64,000 nt of DNA from Methylomicrobium agile (GTDB lineage: Bacteria; Pseudomonadota; Gammaproteobacteria; Methylococcales; Methylomonadaceae). The stretch is taken from contig NZ_JPOJ01000001.1 in assembly GCF_000733855.1 (NCBI RefSeq), positions 4,367,306-4,431,305 of the forward strand, in the 5' to 3' direction. Shown here in pieces: positions 53,798-64,000 of the stretch. Position numbers and translations under genes: made by a program. Below the pieces are notes generated by a model, which was not told the origin of the DNA, made no database searches, and saw nothing but the letters and a program-made list of their open reading frames with translations. How positions within the stretch are numbered: the first letter of the stretch is position 1; the number at the start of each line of letters is the position of its first letter.

Positions 53798-54961
53798 GTG
53801 AAAACAACGACCATTGAGTATATTGACGCCCCCGCACAACTTGCCGAGCTTTGCACCCGCATCCATTCGACTCCCTGGATTGCCATCGATACGGAGTTTC
53901 TGCGCGAAAAGACTTATTACCCAAAATTCTGCCTGCTGCAGATCGCCACGCCCGACTGGGTGGCATGCGTCGATCCGATCGCGCTTCCCCGGCTCGATGA
54001 ATTATTCGAAGCCCTGTACAACCCCGGCATCGTCAAGGTACTGCATTCCAGCCGCCAGGATCTGGAGATATTTTATCAATTGACCGGCAAGCTGCCCTCG
54101 CCGATCTTCGATACGCAAGTCGCGGCGCCGCTGCTGGGTTATCAGGACAATCCCGGCTATGCGATGCTGGTTTCGCATCTATTGAATGTCAACCTGAACA
54201 AGGCGCATACGCGCGCCGACTGGAGCAAGCGCCCGCTGACCGAAGAGGAAATCCAGTATGCGGCGGATGATGTCATCTATCTGTGCCGGATTTATCAGCT
54301 CATGCGCGACAAACTGAGCGCTTTGGGCCGGCTCGATTGGCTGCAGCCGGACTTTGCCGAGCTTTCCAATCCGGCCCTTTATGAAGTGCTGCCGGAACAT
54401 GCCTGGCGGAGAATCAAGGGCAAAAACAAACTGACCGGCAAACAGCTCTCGATCATTCAGGCGCTGGCCGAATGGCGCGAAAGCACCGCCCAAAACGAAA
54501 ACCGCCCCAAAGGCTGGCTGCTCCGTGACGAGCTGCTGTTCGACATCGCCAAACTGCAGCCGGAAACGGCAGCCGATCTGGCAAAAATCCGCGGCATCAA
54601 CGAACGCACGGTCAGCCGCTACGGCGCGGCTTTATGCAGAATCATCGGCGAGGCCAAAAACCGCCCCCCGATCCCTCTGCATGAAGACGGGCGCCCGCTG
54701 AAAAAAACCCAGCAGCAGGAAGCCATTGTCGACCTCTTGACGGCGATCGTCCGGATCCGGGCCGAAGAAAACGCCTTGAATCCGAATATTCTCGCCACCC
54801 GGAAAGATTTGGAATCCTTGCTTTTCAACAATGACGAAGGCGAGTGCCAACTGCTGCACGGATGGCGCTACGGCATGGCCGGCAAGGAACTGCTCGGCAT
54901 ATTGAGAGGCGAACTGCTGCTGGGGATTAAAGAGGATAAATTGGAAATTATCGCCAGATAA
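53798..54961 (+). CDS. rnd: ribonuclease D
   Basis: 387 residues from a GTG at 53798 with AAGGT upstream. 3'-5' exonuclease in tRNA maturation. DEDD residues: IAIDTEFLREKTYY (Asp, Glu), LHSSRQDLEIF (Asp), and YAADDVIYLCRIYQLM (Tyr, Asp). HRDC domain follows (LTGKQLSIIQALAEWRESTAQNENRPKGWLLRDE). Confidence 0.95.
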   Translation: MKTTTIEYIDAPAQLAELCTRIHSTPWIAIDTEFLREKTYYPKFCLLQIATPDWVACVDPIALPRLDELFEALYNPGIVKVLHSSRQDLEIFYQLTGKLPSPIFDTQVAAPLLGYQDNPGYAMLVSHLLNVNLNKAHTRADWSKRPLTEEEIQYAADDVIYLCRIYQLMRDKLSALGRLDWLQPDFAELSNPALYEVLPEHAWRRIKGKNKLTGKQLSIIQALAEWRESTAQNENRPKGWLLRDELLFDIAKLQPETAADLAKIRGINERTVSRYGAALCRIIGEAKNRPPIPLHEDGRPLKKTQQQEAIVDLLTAIVRIRAEENALNPNILATRKDLESLLFNNDEGECQLLHGWRYGMAGKELLGILRGELLLGIKEDKLEIIAR

Positions 54962-55129
54962 GCGCTTCGCATCACGAAGGCCGGGCACCACAAAATGTCG
55001 AAGGACAGCTCGCGGTACACGTTCTAAAAACCGCAGCACCATCGGCATTCCGGGAAAATGAAGGACCGGCGGCTTATCCCGGAAAGAGCCAACCCCTCTT
55101 TTTTCAGGGATGGTACGAATAACAGACGT

Positions 55130-57895
55130 TTACATCAACTCATTAAGCAGGACTTGCGCCAATTTTTTTTGTTCGGCGCTGCCTTTTTCCAACACTTCCG
55201 ACACAATATCCCGGGCCGACTCATTGTCTCCCATATCACGGTAGGCTCTGGCCAGATCCAGTTTGGTTTCCAGTTCGTCCATATCGGTCAGATCGGCTAC
55301 GCCGGTTATTTCAATCAGATCATCTCCCGCCTCGTCATCCCCGAGCGTAGAGAAATCGAAATCGAAATTGAAATCGTCGCCCAAGGCGATTTCCGGCCTG
55401 TCATCGTCGGCTTCTTTCGCCAGACTGAACTGGTCGTCGACAGTGAGTATTTCATCGTCTTGCTTATTTTTTTCGGCGGCGCTGAATCCCCTATCGAAAT
55501 CGAGAGGCTCGAAATCAAACGCTTCGTCAGCCCCCGGAGAGAATTGCAGATCCGCCGAATCGGCTCGGTTTTCCTGAACCTCCGGCTCGCCTGCAAGATC
55601 AGGCAGTTTATCCAGATCGAAGTCGATGCTTTCATTATTCCGCGGTTCATCCTGCTCCGCCGTTTCGCCGAAGGAAAAATCTTCGAGGTCGAAATCCGCA
55701 AAATCCCGGTCGACAACAGAAGCGGAAGCTTGCGGCGATTCGCTATTTTTCGTAAAGGACGCATCGAATGCAGAGGTATCGAACGCTGCCGGTTCGAAAT
55801 CAGCGTCGAACGGCATGTCGAAATCGTCTTGCCCAGGCACCTCCTGCTTGGCAAGGCTGACCGCCTCCGTCTGACCGGCAACGGAAGCGCCTGCATTGGA
55901 GGCGGCCGGAGCCGACTGCAAAGCAAACAAGGCCGAATCAGGGCAAATTTCACGCCCCATTTCGGCCGCTTTTCCCCAGAAAACACTGTCCCGATCCTTA
56001 CCGGCCGCGGATAGTTCTTTTGCAAACGCTTCGAAACCCGGCTTATTTTCAGCAGCGTAATAAATTTCCAGCAACTTCAGTTTGCATTCATCGCGATCGG
56101 GATAGTTCGTAACCGCATTGCGCATCAGCTCTTCGGCCTGTTGATAACGCCCATAGGCCAGATAAACGTCGGCCTCGGAAATAGGATCGATCTCGCCTTG
56201 ATCGCTATCGAAAGCATCGAAATCGCTCGGTGTGAATTCGCTCAGAAAAGAACTCTCGCCGACCGGATCGACATCGTAGGCGGTACTCTCATTCAATGCC
56301 GGCACAGAAAAAGTGGAGTCGCTCTCAGGTGCTTTATAAATGATCGAAGGCGAGAACATGCTTTCGGTGTTGAGCGAGGCTTCGCTTGCCATTTTACGGC
56401 GCCGCCACCAGAAAAGTCCCAGCAGCGCCGTAATAGCGCCAGCGCCAATCCCTATCAGATCCAACGGCAGAGGCTCTTCCACCGGTTCAGGCGCCGGAGC
56501 GGGACGGGAAACCGGCTTTTTAACGGCAGCGGGTTCCGGTGGATGCGGCGGCTGTTCCTGAGCCATCGCCGGCGTTGTCGGCTTCACCGGCTGTTCGTCG
56601 GCGAGGTTCGGCTGCGCAGCGGCTGTTACCGGCGGCGCCGGTTGGGCTGGCTGGACGGGTACTGCGGGTGCTGCCGCCTGTTCTGCCGGCAACGGCTGGG
56701 CTGGCGCGGCCGAGGCTTTAGCGGCCTTTTGTACCTGGTCCTGCAACGCGGCTAACTGCTGTTCCTTGATCGCTAATATGGCCTGCATTTTTGCCAGCTG
56801 CTGTTCCAGCGCGACCATTCTTTCCTGCATTTCCTCGTTTGCCTTGTCGCTGGCAGTTCCCGCCGCTGCCTTATCCGCTTCGGACTTGGCCGCATTCTGC
56901 TCCTGGCCCGGAGTAATGACCGCTTTCTCCGCAACGGTCGCTTCGGCAGGCGCCGCCAAAGTCAACTGGTTATCGATCGGTTTTTCGGCAGGCGCTTCCT
57001 TTTCCTGAACCGCTTCCGCCACCTCGGAGGACGCGGGTTGCGACCGGTTCTTCCAGGCCTCCCGCTGGCGATTGTATTCGGCCAGCGCTTCCTGGTGAGA
57101 CAACTTGACAACCGCTTCGCGCTCCGGAATTTTAAGCTTGACCTTCGCCAGCAAGGCATTCACGTTGTCTTTATAGAATGCCTTCGGATTGGCCTGGTAG
57201 ATCGCGACCATCATTTGCTCGACCGAAACCTTGTACGGCCTGCCCGCTTTCTCGGCAATGGCCCACAGCGTATCGTTCTGCCGGGTCGGTCCGTAGACGC
57301 CTTTGACGATGTCGTCTTTAGGCGCCTGGCGCACCGGGTCCGGCGCCATCGCGGCGGAATCCGGAACCACGGAACGCGGTTCCGTAACGTAGGAAGGCGC
57401 TGCGGCGGTGGTTGGAGCGGGACTGATGGGCGCGCCGCTCGTGATCGTTTCGGGAACCCGCGTAACGGGAACGACAGGCTGCACATAGGCGGCCGGCGGG
57501 TCGACCATCAGCGAGAACTGGCGATAAGAAGTTCCTTTCGGCCAGGTAACCTGCAACAGTAAGTCCAGAATCGGTTCTTTCAACGCTTCGCGTGATCTGA
57601 CCTTGATCACCGCCGAGCCGTCGGGCCGGACTGCCGGTTCAAAACTGATGTTCGAGAGGAAATAAGACCAAGGTACGCCGCGTTCGTCGAATTTGTCGGG
57701 AGGCGCAAGGCTGACCTTGACATCGGAAATCCGCTCGCCCGCCGACAGCATCAAGGAAATCTCGGCATCCAGATTTTGATTGAGGGCCGAATGCAATTTT
57801 ATTTCCCCTATGCCCAGAGGATAGGCGCTGGCCGGGGCCAATAACGACAATACCGCTAAAGTCCTGGTCAAATTGCTGACGTTACTCTCTTTCAC
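55130..57895 (-). CDS. fimV: FimV-like pilus/motility assembly protein
   Basis: 921 residues from a GTG at 57895 with GAGG upstream. FimV helps place type IV pilus and polar machinery and binds peptidoglycan by LysM. Features: signal peptide (SLLAPASAYPLG), FimV N-terminal domain (EIKLHSALNQNLDAEISLM), a LysM-like motif around GPTRQNDTLWAIAEKAGRPYKVSVEQMMVAIYQANP, a coiled coil, a Pro/Ala stretch, one membrane helix (LDLIGIGAGAITALLGLFWW), a long acidic region and the C-terminal TPR-like FimV domain (DLARAYRDMGDNESARDIVSEVLEKG). Confidence 0.9.
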   Translation of the reverse strand: MKESNVSNLTRTLAVLSLLAPASAYPLGIGEIKLHSALNQNLDAEISLMLSAGERISDVKVSLAPPDKFDERGVPWSYFLSNISFEPAVRPDGSAVIKVRSREALKEPILDLLLQVTWPKGTSYRQFSLMVDPPAAYVQPVVPVTRVPETITSGAPISPAPTTAAAPSYVTEPRSVVPDSAAMAPDPVRQAPKDDIVKGVYGPTRQNDTLWAIAEKAGRPYKVSVEQMMVAIYQANPKAFYKDNVNALLAKVKLKIPEREAVVKLSHQEALAEYNRQREAWKNRSQPASSEVAEAVQEKEAPAEKPIDNQLTLAAPAEATVAEKAVITPGQEQNAAKSEADKAAAGTASDKANEEMQERMVALEQQLAKMQAILAIKEQQLAALQDQVQKAAKASAAPAQPLPAEQAAAPAVPVQPAQPAPPVTAAAQPNLADEQPVKPTTPAMAQEQPPHPPEPAAVKKPVSRPAPAPEPVEEPLPLDLIGIGAGAITALLGLFWWRRRKMASEASLNTESMFSPSIIYKAPESDSTFSVPALNESTAYDVDPVGESSFLSEFTPSDFDAFDSDQGEIDPISEADVYLAYGRYQQAEELMRNAVTNYPDRDECKLKLLEIYYAAENKPGFEAFAKELSAAGKDRDSVFWGKAAEMGREICPDSALFALQSAPAASNAGASVAGQTEAVSLAKQEVPGQDDFDMPFDADFEPAAFDTSAFDASFTKNSESPQASASVVDRDFADFDLEDFSFGETAEQDEPRNNESIDFDLDKLPDLAGEPEVQENRADSADLQFSPGADEAFDFEPLDFDRGFSAAEKNKQDDEILTVDDQFSLAKEADDDRPEIALGDDFNFDFDFSTLGDDEAGDDLIEITGVADLTDMDELETKLDLARAYRDMGDNESARDIVSEVLEKGSAEQKKLAQVLLNELM

Positions 57896-57950
57896 AATGC
57901 TTACCTCGGTCTACGCCGCGAACAGTTGAAACACTCTGTTAAAGCTTAGA

Positions 57951-58973
57951 CTAGATGTAATTTTTTACCAGCACCTCGGCGATTTGGACGCTGTTCAAAG
58001 CCGCGCCCTTACGGACGTTGTCGCCCACCACCCACAAGTCAAGCCCCAGCGGATGGGAGATATCTTCGCGAATCCGGCCGACAAAGACTTCATCATGACC
58101 CGAAGACTCGGTCACTGCAGTCGGCCAGCCGCCGTTCTTTCGTTCATCCACCACCTTTACGCCAGGCGCATGTTCGAGTAAATCTCTAACTCTTTCGATG
58201 CTGATCTTTTGCCGGGTCTCGATATGGACCGCTTCGGAATGCCCGTAAAAAACCGGCACCCGGACCGCGGTCGCATTGACCTTGACGGAAGCGTCGCCGA
58301 GGATTTTCTGGGTTTCCCAAACCATCTTCATTTCTTCTTTGGTATAGCCGTTGTCCAGAAATACGTCGATCTGCGGCAATACATTGAAGGCGATCTGTTT
58401 CGGATAAACTTTGCTTTCGATCGGTTGGCCGTTCAACAGTCTTGCAGTCTGGGTCGCCACCTCGTCGATGCCCTTTTTACCTGTGCCGGATACGGCCTGA
58501 TAAGTACAGACATTGATCCGATCGATACCGGCCGCATCGTAAATCGGCTTCAAAGCGACTAACATTTGAATTGTGGAACAATTCGGATTCGCGATAATCC
58601 CGCGGTTTTTATAGTCGGCGATCTTGTCCGGATTCACTTCCGGGACCACCAGCGGAATATCGTCTTCATAGCGGAAATGCGAAGTATTGTCGACGACAAT
58701 GCAGCCGGCCGCCGCGGCTTTGGGTGCATATTCGGCGGAGACCGAGCCGCCGGCCGAAAACAGGCCGATCTGCGCCTTCGAAAAATCGAACGTCGCCAGA
58801 TCCTCGACTTTCAACGTACCGCCCTTGAACGGAATCCGCTTGCCGACGGATTTGCTGCTGGCCAGCGCATACACCTCGCCGACCGGAAAATTGCGCTCTT
58901 CGAGAATCGACAGCATCGCTTCGCCGACCGCACCGGTCGCGCCAACCACTGCCACGTTATAAACTTTTGACAT
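57951..58973 (-). CDS. asd: aspartate-semialdehyde dehydrogenase
   Basis: 340 residues from the ATG at 58973. Makes aspartate semialdehyde for Lys, Met, Thr and DAP. NADP motif VAVVGATGAVGEAMLSILEER, catalytic Cys in NPNCSTIQM, and the His region GHSEAVHIE. Lies between leuD and fimV, as in pseudomonads except that leuB is missing. Confidence 0.95.
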   Translation of the reverse strand: MSKVYNVAVVGATGAVGEAMLSILEERNFPVGEVYALASSKSVGKRIPFKGGTLKVEDLATFDFSKAQIGLFSAGGSVSAEYAPKAAAAGCIVVDNTSHFRYEDDIPLVVPEVNPDKIADYKNRGIIANPNCSTIQMLVALKPIYDAAGIDRINVCTYQAVSGTGKKGIDEVATQTARLLNGQPIESKVYPKQIAFNVLPQIDVFLDNGYTKEEMKMVWETQKILGDASVKVNATAVRVPVFYGHSEAVHIETRQKISIERVRDLLEHAPGVKVVDERKNGGWPTAVTESSGHDEVFVGRIREDISHPLGLDLWVVGDNVRKGAALNSVQIAEVLVKNYI

Positions 58974-59025
58974 TGAACAACCCTTGGAAAACAGCCGAAG
59001 CACGGCTCATTCTGAAAAACAAACG

Positions 59026-59054
59026 GCGGCGGATAAAGCCCGCCCATCCGCCGC
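59026..59054 (-). terminator. stem-loop after leuD
   Basis: GCGGCGGAT/ATCCGCCGC arms; on the minus strand the stem is followed by a T-rich stretch (GTTTGTTTTTC). It separates leuD from asd. Confidence 0.55.
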
Positions 59055-59071
59055 AGGAAAGAACTTCCGGA

Positions 59072-59707
59072 TCAGTTCGTGAACAGCCACGGCGCGCGCT
59101 TGGCGCGTTTGGCCTCATATTCCCGGATCTTGTCCGCATGCTGCAGCGACAACGCGATATCGTCGAGCCCGTTCAGCAAACGGTATTTGCGCGTCTCGTC
59201 GACATCGAAGCGAATCGCCCGTCCGGCCGGCGTGGTGATCGTTTGCGCGGCCAGGTCGATCGTCAGGCGATAGCCGGGAACCAGTTCCTGGAACAGGCTG
59301 TCCACTTCGGCGGCCGGCAGCGCGATCGGCAGTAGACCGTTCTTGAAGCAGTTATTGTAAAAAATGTCCGCAAAACTGGGCGCGATGATCGCACGGAAGC
59401 CGAAATCTTCCAGCGCCCACGGCGCATGCTCGCGCGACGAGCCGCAGCCGAAATTTTCGCGGGTCAAAAGGATTTCCGCGCCTTGGTATTCCGACCGGTT
59501 CAGAATGAAATGCTCGTTCAACGGCCGCGTCGAGCAGTCCATATCCGGTTCGCCGCGGTCGAGATAACGCCATTCGTCGAACAGGTAAGGACCGAAGCCG
59601 GAACGGCGGATCGATTTCAGGAATTGTTTCGGGATGATCGCATCGGTATCGATATTCGCCCGGTCGATCGGCGCAACCAATCCTGTTATTTGTGTAAATG
59701 CTCTCAT
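59072..59707 (-). CDS. leuD: 3-isopropylmalate dehydratase small subunit
   Basis: 211 residues from the ATG at 59707. Swivel domain of isopropylmalate isomerase. [39 protein letters not shown] and [17 protein letters not shown] are hallmark motifs. Overlaps leuC by four bases. Confidence 0.96.
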   Translation of the reverse strand: MRAFTQITGLVAPIDRANIDTDAIIPKQFLKSIRRSGFGPYLFDEWRYLDRGEPDMDCSTRPLNEHFILNRSEYQGAEILLTRENFGCGSSREHAPWALEDFGFRAIIAPSFADIFYNNCFKNGLLPIALPAAEVDSLFQELVPGYRLTIDLAAQTITTPAGRAIRFDVDETRKYRLLNGLDDIALSLQHADKIREYEAKRAKRAPWLFTN

Positions 59708-61124
59708 TGGCGTGCCTCTTTTTCCCAAGTGCTCACATCGACAAAATGGCCCTCGATCGCAGCAGCAGCCGCCATCTCAGGACTGACCAGATGGGTACGG
59801 CCGCCGTAACCCTGGCGGCCTTCGAAATTGCGGTTCGAAGTCGACGCGCAGCGTTCACCCGGCTCCAGCCGGTCCGCATTCATCGCCAGACACATCGAAC
59901 AGCCCGGATCGCGCCATTCGAAACCGGCCTCGGTGAAAACCTTGTCCAGGCCCTCCGCTTCGGCCTGTTGTTTGACCAGGCCGGAGCCCGGAACGACCAT
60001 CGCCAGCTTGATGCTCGATGCCACTTTTTTACCTTTCGCCACCGCGGCCGCCGCACGCAAGTCCTCGATCCGGGAATTGGTGCACGAACCTATGAAAATC
60101 TTGTCGAGCTTGATGTCGGTAATCGCCTGTCCCGGCTCCAGATCCATGTACTTCAGCGCCTGGATCATGCTTTGCTTCTTGACCGCATCCGCTTCGAGCT
60201 CGGGATTCGGCACTTTGTCGTCGACCGAAACCACCAGCTCCGGGGAAGTGCCCCAAGTCACCTGCGGCCGGATCGAGGCGGCGTCGAGGTCGACGACCTT
60301 GTCGAATTTCGCATCGGGATCCGAATGCAGGTTCTGCCACAACCGTTCCGCCATGTACCAGTCGTTGCCTTTCGGCGCATAAGGACGGTCGCGGTAATAA
60401 TCGATCGTCACCTCGTCGACGCCGATCAGGCCCGCGCGTGCGCCGGCCTCGATCGCCATGTTGCAGACAGTCATGCGGCCTTCCATCGACAAGGCGCGAA
60501 TCGCCTCGCCGGCGAATTCGAGCGTATAGCCGTTGCCGCCGGCGGTGCCGATCTTGCCGATGATCGCCAGCACGATGTCTTTCGCGGTCACGCCCGGTCC
60601 GGTCTTGCCGTTGACTCGGATCAGCATGTTTTTGGCTTTTTTCTGCACCAGGCACTGGGTCGCCATCACGTGCTCGACCTCGGACGTGCCGATCCCGAAC
60701 GCCAACGCGCCGGACGCGCCGTGCGTGGAAGTATGCGAATCGCCGCAGACGATGGTCATGCCCGGCAAGGTCGCGCCCTGCTCCGGACCGATCACGTGCA
60801 CGATACCCTGGCGTATGTCGGCCATGTCGAACTCGGTGATACCGAATTCGGCGCAGTTCTTTTCGAGGGTTTCGACCTGCAAACGGGAAACCGGATCGGC
60901 AATGCCCTTGTCGCGGTCGGTGGTCGGCACGTTGTGATCGGCGACCGCCAGGTTTCGGTCGGTGCGCCACGGCTTGCGGCCGGTCAGGCGCAGGCCTTCG
61001 AAAGCCTGCGGCGAGGTGACTTCATGCACCAGCTGGCGGTCGATATAAATCAATGAAGACCGTCTTCCTCGGTATGGACGACATGATCTTCCCATAATTT
61101 GTCATATAAAGTTTTACCCGGCAT
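59704..61124 (-). pseudogene. leuC: 3-isopropylmalate dehydratase large subunit, apparent frameshift near the start
   Basis: The expected N-terminus is present from the ATG at 61124 ([22 protein letters not shown]), but that frame stops after about 24 codons (LH, then TGA). The family sequence resumes one frame over with [23 protein letters not shown] and runs to 59704, with the aconitase cluster cysteines in FIGSCTNSR and GCSMCLAMN. One missing base near 61056-61061 explains this. As leucine synthesis otherwise looks complete, a sequencing error is likely. Confidence 0.85.
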
Positions 61125-61180
61125 AGCTCTTGTGTGTAGTTGGCCGATGGGTACGGCGGAATGAATAATAACGATGAACT

Positions 61181-61897
<717 letters not shown>

Positions 61898-62007
61898 TCA
61901 GTTTTAAACTGTTGTAAAATTTGTCGGCTTTATTTGAAGGATGTCTTGACAAAAATTTCTCAATTCGTAGAGACTAATCACTTCCCAAATAAAAGAGATT
62001 CTCTTAC

Positions 62008-62898
62008 TTGAACGACTTACCTCTCGGTTTACTTTGGGCCTTGCTGGCCCTGATGCTCGTCTTATCCTCATTTTTTCCGGCTCCGAGACCGCATTGATGA
62101 TGCTGAACCGGTATCGGCTGAAGCATCTGGTCAAATTGAAGCATAAAGGCGCCACCAAGGCCCACCGACTGCTGCAGCGCCCGACCGTTTGATCAGCCTG
62201 ATCCTGCTCGGGAATGTCTTCGTGAATATCGCCGCCTCCTCGATCGCCACGGTGATTGCGATCCGGCTCTATGGCGAAGACGAATCGGTCATTACGATTG
62301 CGGCGATTCTGCTGACGATCGTGGTGTTGATCTTTTCCGAAGTGACGCCGAAAACCCTGGCCGCGGTAAAGCCCGAAGCGCTGGCGTTTCCGGCCGCCTG
62401 GATCTACGTCCCGCTCCTGAAAGCCGCTTACCCGCTGGTATTGAGCATCAACCTGACCGCGAACCTGCTGCTTCGGATGGTCGGCGTCCAGGTCAGCAAG
62501 AACAGCCACGAAACCCTGAACAAGGAAGAACTGCGCAGCATCGTCACCGAAGCGGAAAGCCTGATTCCCTCGCGCTACCAGAAAATGCTGCTGGCATTCT
62601 CGATCTCGAATCGGCGACGGTCGAAGACATCATGACGCCGCGCAACGAAATCTACGGAATCGACCTGGAGCTGCCGATCGAAGACATCGTCAACCAGATC
62701 AGGAACAGCCCGCATACGCGCTTGCCGGTATATAAGAAAAGCATCGACCGGGTCGTCGGATTCTTACACCTGCGCAATGTGCTGGTAAAAATCAATCAGG
62801 AGAATTTCGACAAACAGATGCTGATGAATGCGTTGATCAAACCGGCCTTCATTCCGGACAGCACGCCGATCCACAACCAGATTCAGCACTTTAAGGAA
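62008..62898 (+). pseudogene. CNNM/CorC-like (DUF21 plus CBS) transporter gene, disrupted
   Basis: Starts at a TTG at 62008 (NDLPLGLLWALLALMLVLSSFF). Family sequence continues through three frames: SGSETALMMLNRYRLKHL, then DRLISLILLGNVFVNIAASSIATVIA ... FSEVTPKTLAAVKPE, then TVEDIMTPRNEIYGIDL with the first CBS domain (RLPVYKKSIDRVVGFLHLRNVL). Three single-base losses (near 62070-62078, 62184-62191 and 62590) and an IS insertion near 62898, before the second CBS motif, interrupt it. Intact relatives export Mg2+ or Co2+, or act as HlyC/CorC proteins. Confidence 0.8.
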
Positions 62899-64000
62899 AC
62901 TCTGAATAAGTTCTGTTGCTGCGATAAAATATCCGCAGCCACCCTTATCGAGAGGACGCCGCAGATGAAACAACTCGGACTCAGTGCCCCGCTGTTCGTG
63001 AAGAAGCCGAAGCAGACCCGACGCCAACAATTCCTCCAGGAGATGGAACAGGTGGTACCGTGGGCGTTGTGGACGCGTCGGATTGCGCCGCACTATCCGA
63101 TGGCGGGCCGAGGCCGGCGTCCCTTTGCTTTGGCGACGATGTTGCGTATCCACCTGATGCAGCAGTGGTTCGGCTATTCTGATCCGGCGATGGAGGAGGC
63201 CTTGCACGACATGCCCTTGTTGCGCGAATTTGCCGGGCTCGATGCCGGTGAAGAGGCGATGCCGGATGAGACGACGATCCTCAAGTTTCGGCGCCTGTTG
63301 GAACGCCATCAGTTGGCACAAACGCTGTTCGATGAAACGGCGGCATTGTTAGCCGACAAAGGCTTGTTGCTGCGGCAAGGGACGATCGTGGATGCCACCT
63401 TGATTGCCGCCCCGCCCTCGACCAAGAACCGCGATCGCAAACGGGATGGCGAGATGAGTTCCACCAAGAAAGGCAACAACTATCACTTTGGCATGAAAGC
63501 GCACATTGGGGTCGATGCCGCATCGGGGCTGGTGCACACCGTCGAGATCACTACTGCGAAAGTGGCGGACGGGGTGATGACCGATGCGTTGCTGCACGGC
63601 GATGAACAGGTCGTGCTGGGCGACCGGGCCTATACGCGCAAGGATCGCATCTGGCGGCGGAACGTCAGGAAGGCGAGCCAGTCTGGGCTTTTCGTTCAAG
63701 CGCCGGAAGGGCGAAGAGTTGCCGGCGGAGCAAGCCCTTTGCAACCGCATGTTGGCTTCGCTGCGGTCCGCGGTCGAACACCCGTTCCGGATCGTCAAGC
63801 GCCAATTCGGTTATACCAAAGTGCGCTACCGGGGACTTTTCAAGACGCGCAGCAACTCTACTTGCTGTTTGCCTCGGTAATCTTTACCACATCCGGCAGG
63901 CGTTGAGCCGGCTAGAGGAGACGTCCGTCCTGCGTCCTGGAAACCCCGGGGGCGAAGGACGAAAACGGCCTCTCATTAGGCCGCTTCTCGTCGAAAATCG
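62898..64000 (+). mobile_element. IS5-family insertion sequence, right end outside the window
   Basis: The left boundary lies at about 62897-62901, where the CNNM homology (IHNQIQHFKE) ends and non-coding sequence begins. The element contains one DDE transposase. The right inverted repeat and target duplication are not visible. Confidence 0.8.
62965..64000 (+). pseudogene. IS5-family DDE transposase with frameshifts
   Basis: From the ATG at 62965: MKQLGLSAPLFVKKPKQTRRQQFLQEMEQVVPW, GRRPFALATMLRIHLMQQWFGYSDPAMEEALHD, and the first catalytic Asp in TIVDATLIAAPPSTKN. The DRAYTRKD segment (second Asp) is followed by frame changes at ~63640-63700; the last part with catalytic Glu ([26 protein letters not shown]) is in another frame, and the end ([10 protein letters not shown], then NLYHIRQALSRL) in yet another. 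Several one-base losses are needed. Confidence 0.8.

Noticed and set aside
61057..61095. leuC starting at 61095 without a frameshift
   Set aside because: That start gives an Arg-rich N-terminus unlike LeuC, whereas the proper N-terminus is visible from 61124 in another frame.

Overview
The window looks like chromosomal DNA of a gammaproteobacterial methanotroph or methylotroph (Methylococcales-like). The reasons are: a flavoprotein and a dihydropteroate-synthase-like gene of the tetrahydromethanopterin (H4MPT) C1 pathway; the end of an N-ATPase operon; gammaproteobacterial synteny at amgK-murU // lptD-surA and leuC-leuD-asd-fimV; and a Lap-type type I secretion operon. The organism is inferred from gene content; no rRNA is present.

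Layout. 1-8050: end of an N-ATPase operon (atpA, atpG), an amidase, an RnfB-like ferredoxin, a sigma-54 activator, a DUF2231 membrane protein with a His-Asp repeat tail, an EAL protein, a truncated flavin oxidoreductase, then an ~800-base gap holding two copies of a ~205-bp unit rich in DnaA-box-like sequences. 8051-17668: hrpA, a Uma2 protein, a spore-photoproduct-lyase-like radical SAM enzyme with an SDR, a 2Fe-2S protein, a Met-rich exported protein, an FHA-like protein and radA. 17693-23873: LapB/LapC/LuxR/LapE-like secretion operon, with the outer-membrane gene frameshifted. 23918-30790: folP, H4MPT genes, pssA, leuA preceded by a Leu-rich leader peptide, a family 4 uracil-DNA glycosylase and rimI.

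30792-42115 is a chromosomal integron: a leftward integrase (intI), an attI region and about 15 cassettes bounded by attC sites. Cassettes encode a Tad2 (DUF2829)-like protein, two HNH proteins, two BrnT/BrnA pairs, an excalibur protein, a VOC-like protein, a P-loop kinase-like protein, a zinc-ribbon membrane protein, a GFA protein, a histidine phosphatase, a frameshifted Rha-type phage regulator, a HEPN protein and several unknowns. The distal end is rearranged (381-bp direct repeat, a 148-bp MITE-like element, REP-like units). The next conserved locus is an initiator tRNA-Met gene.

43310-64000 returns to core genes: tRNA-fMet, an SRPBCC protein, rimO, a polytopic membrane protein, dodecin, murU-amgK, lptD-surA, a stand-alone DbpA-like RNA-binding protein, rnd, fimV, asd, leuD, leuC, adk, and a CNNM/CBS transporter gene cut by an IS5-family element that runs off the window. 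Several genes (lapE, leuC, the CNNM gene, the transposase) carry single-base shifts, densest in the last 2 kb; sequence quality there should be doubted before calling them dead genes.

The most interesting signals are the duplicated DnaA-box unit, the integron with its defence and anti-defence-like cargo and its recombination sites that supply stop codons in both orientations, and the apparently leaderless leu leader peptide.
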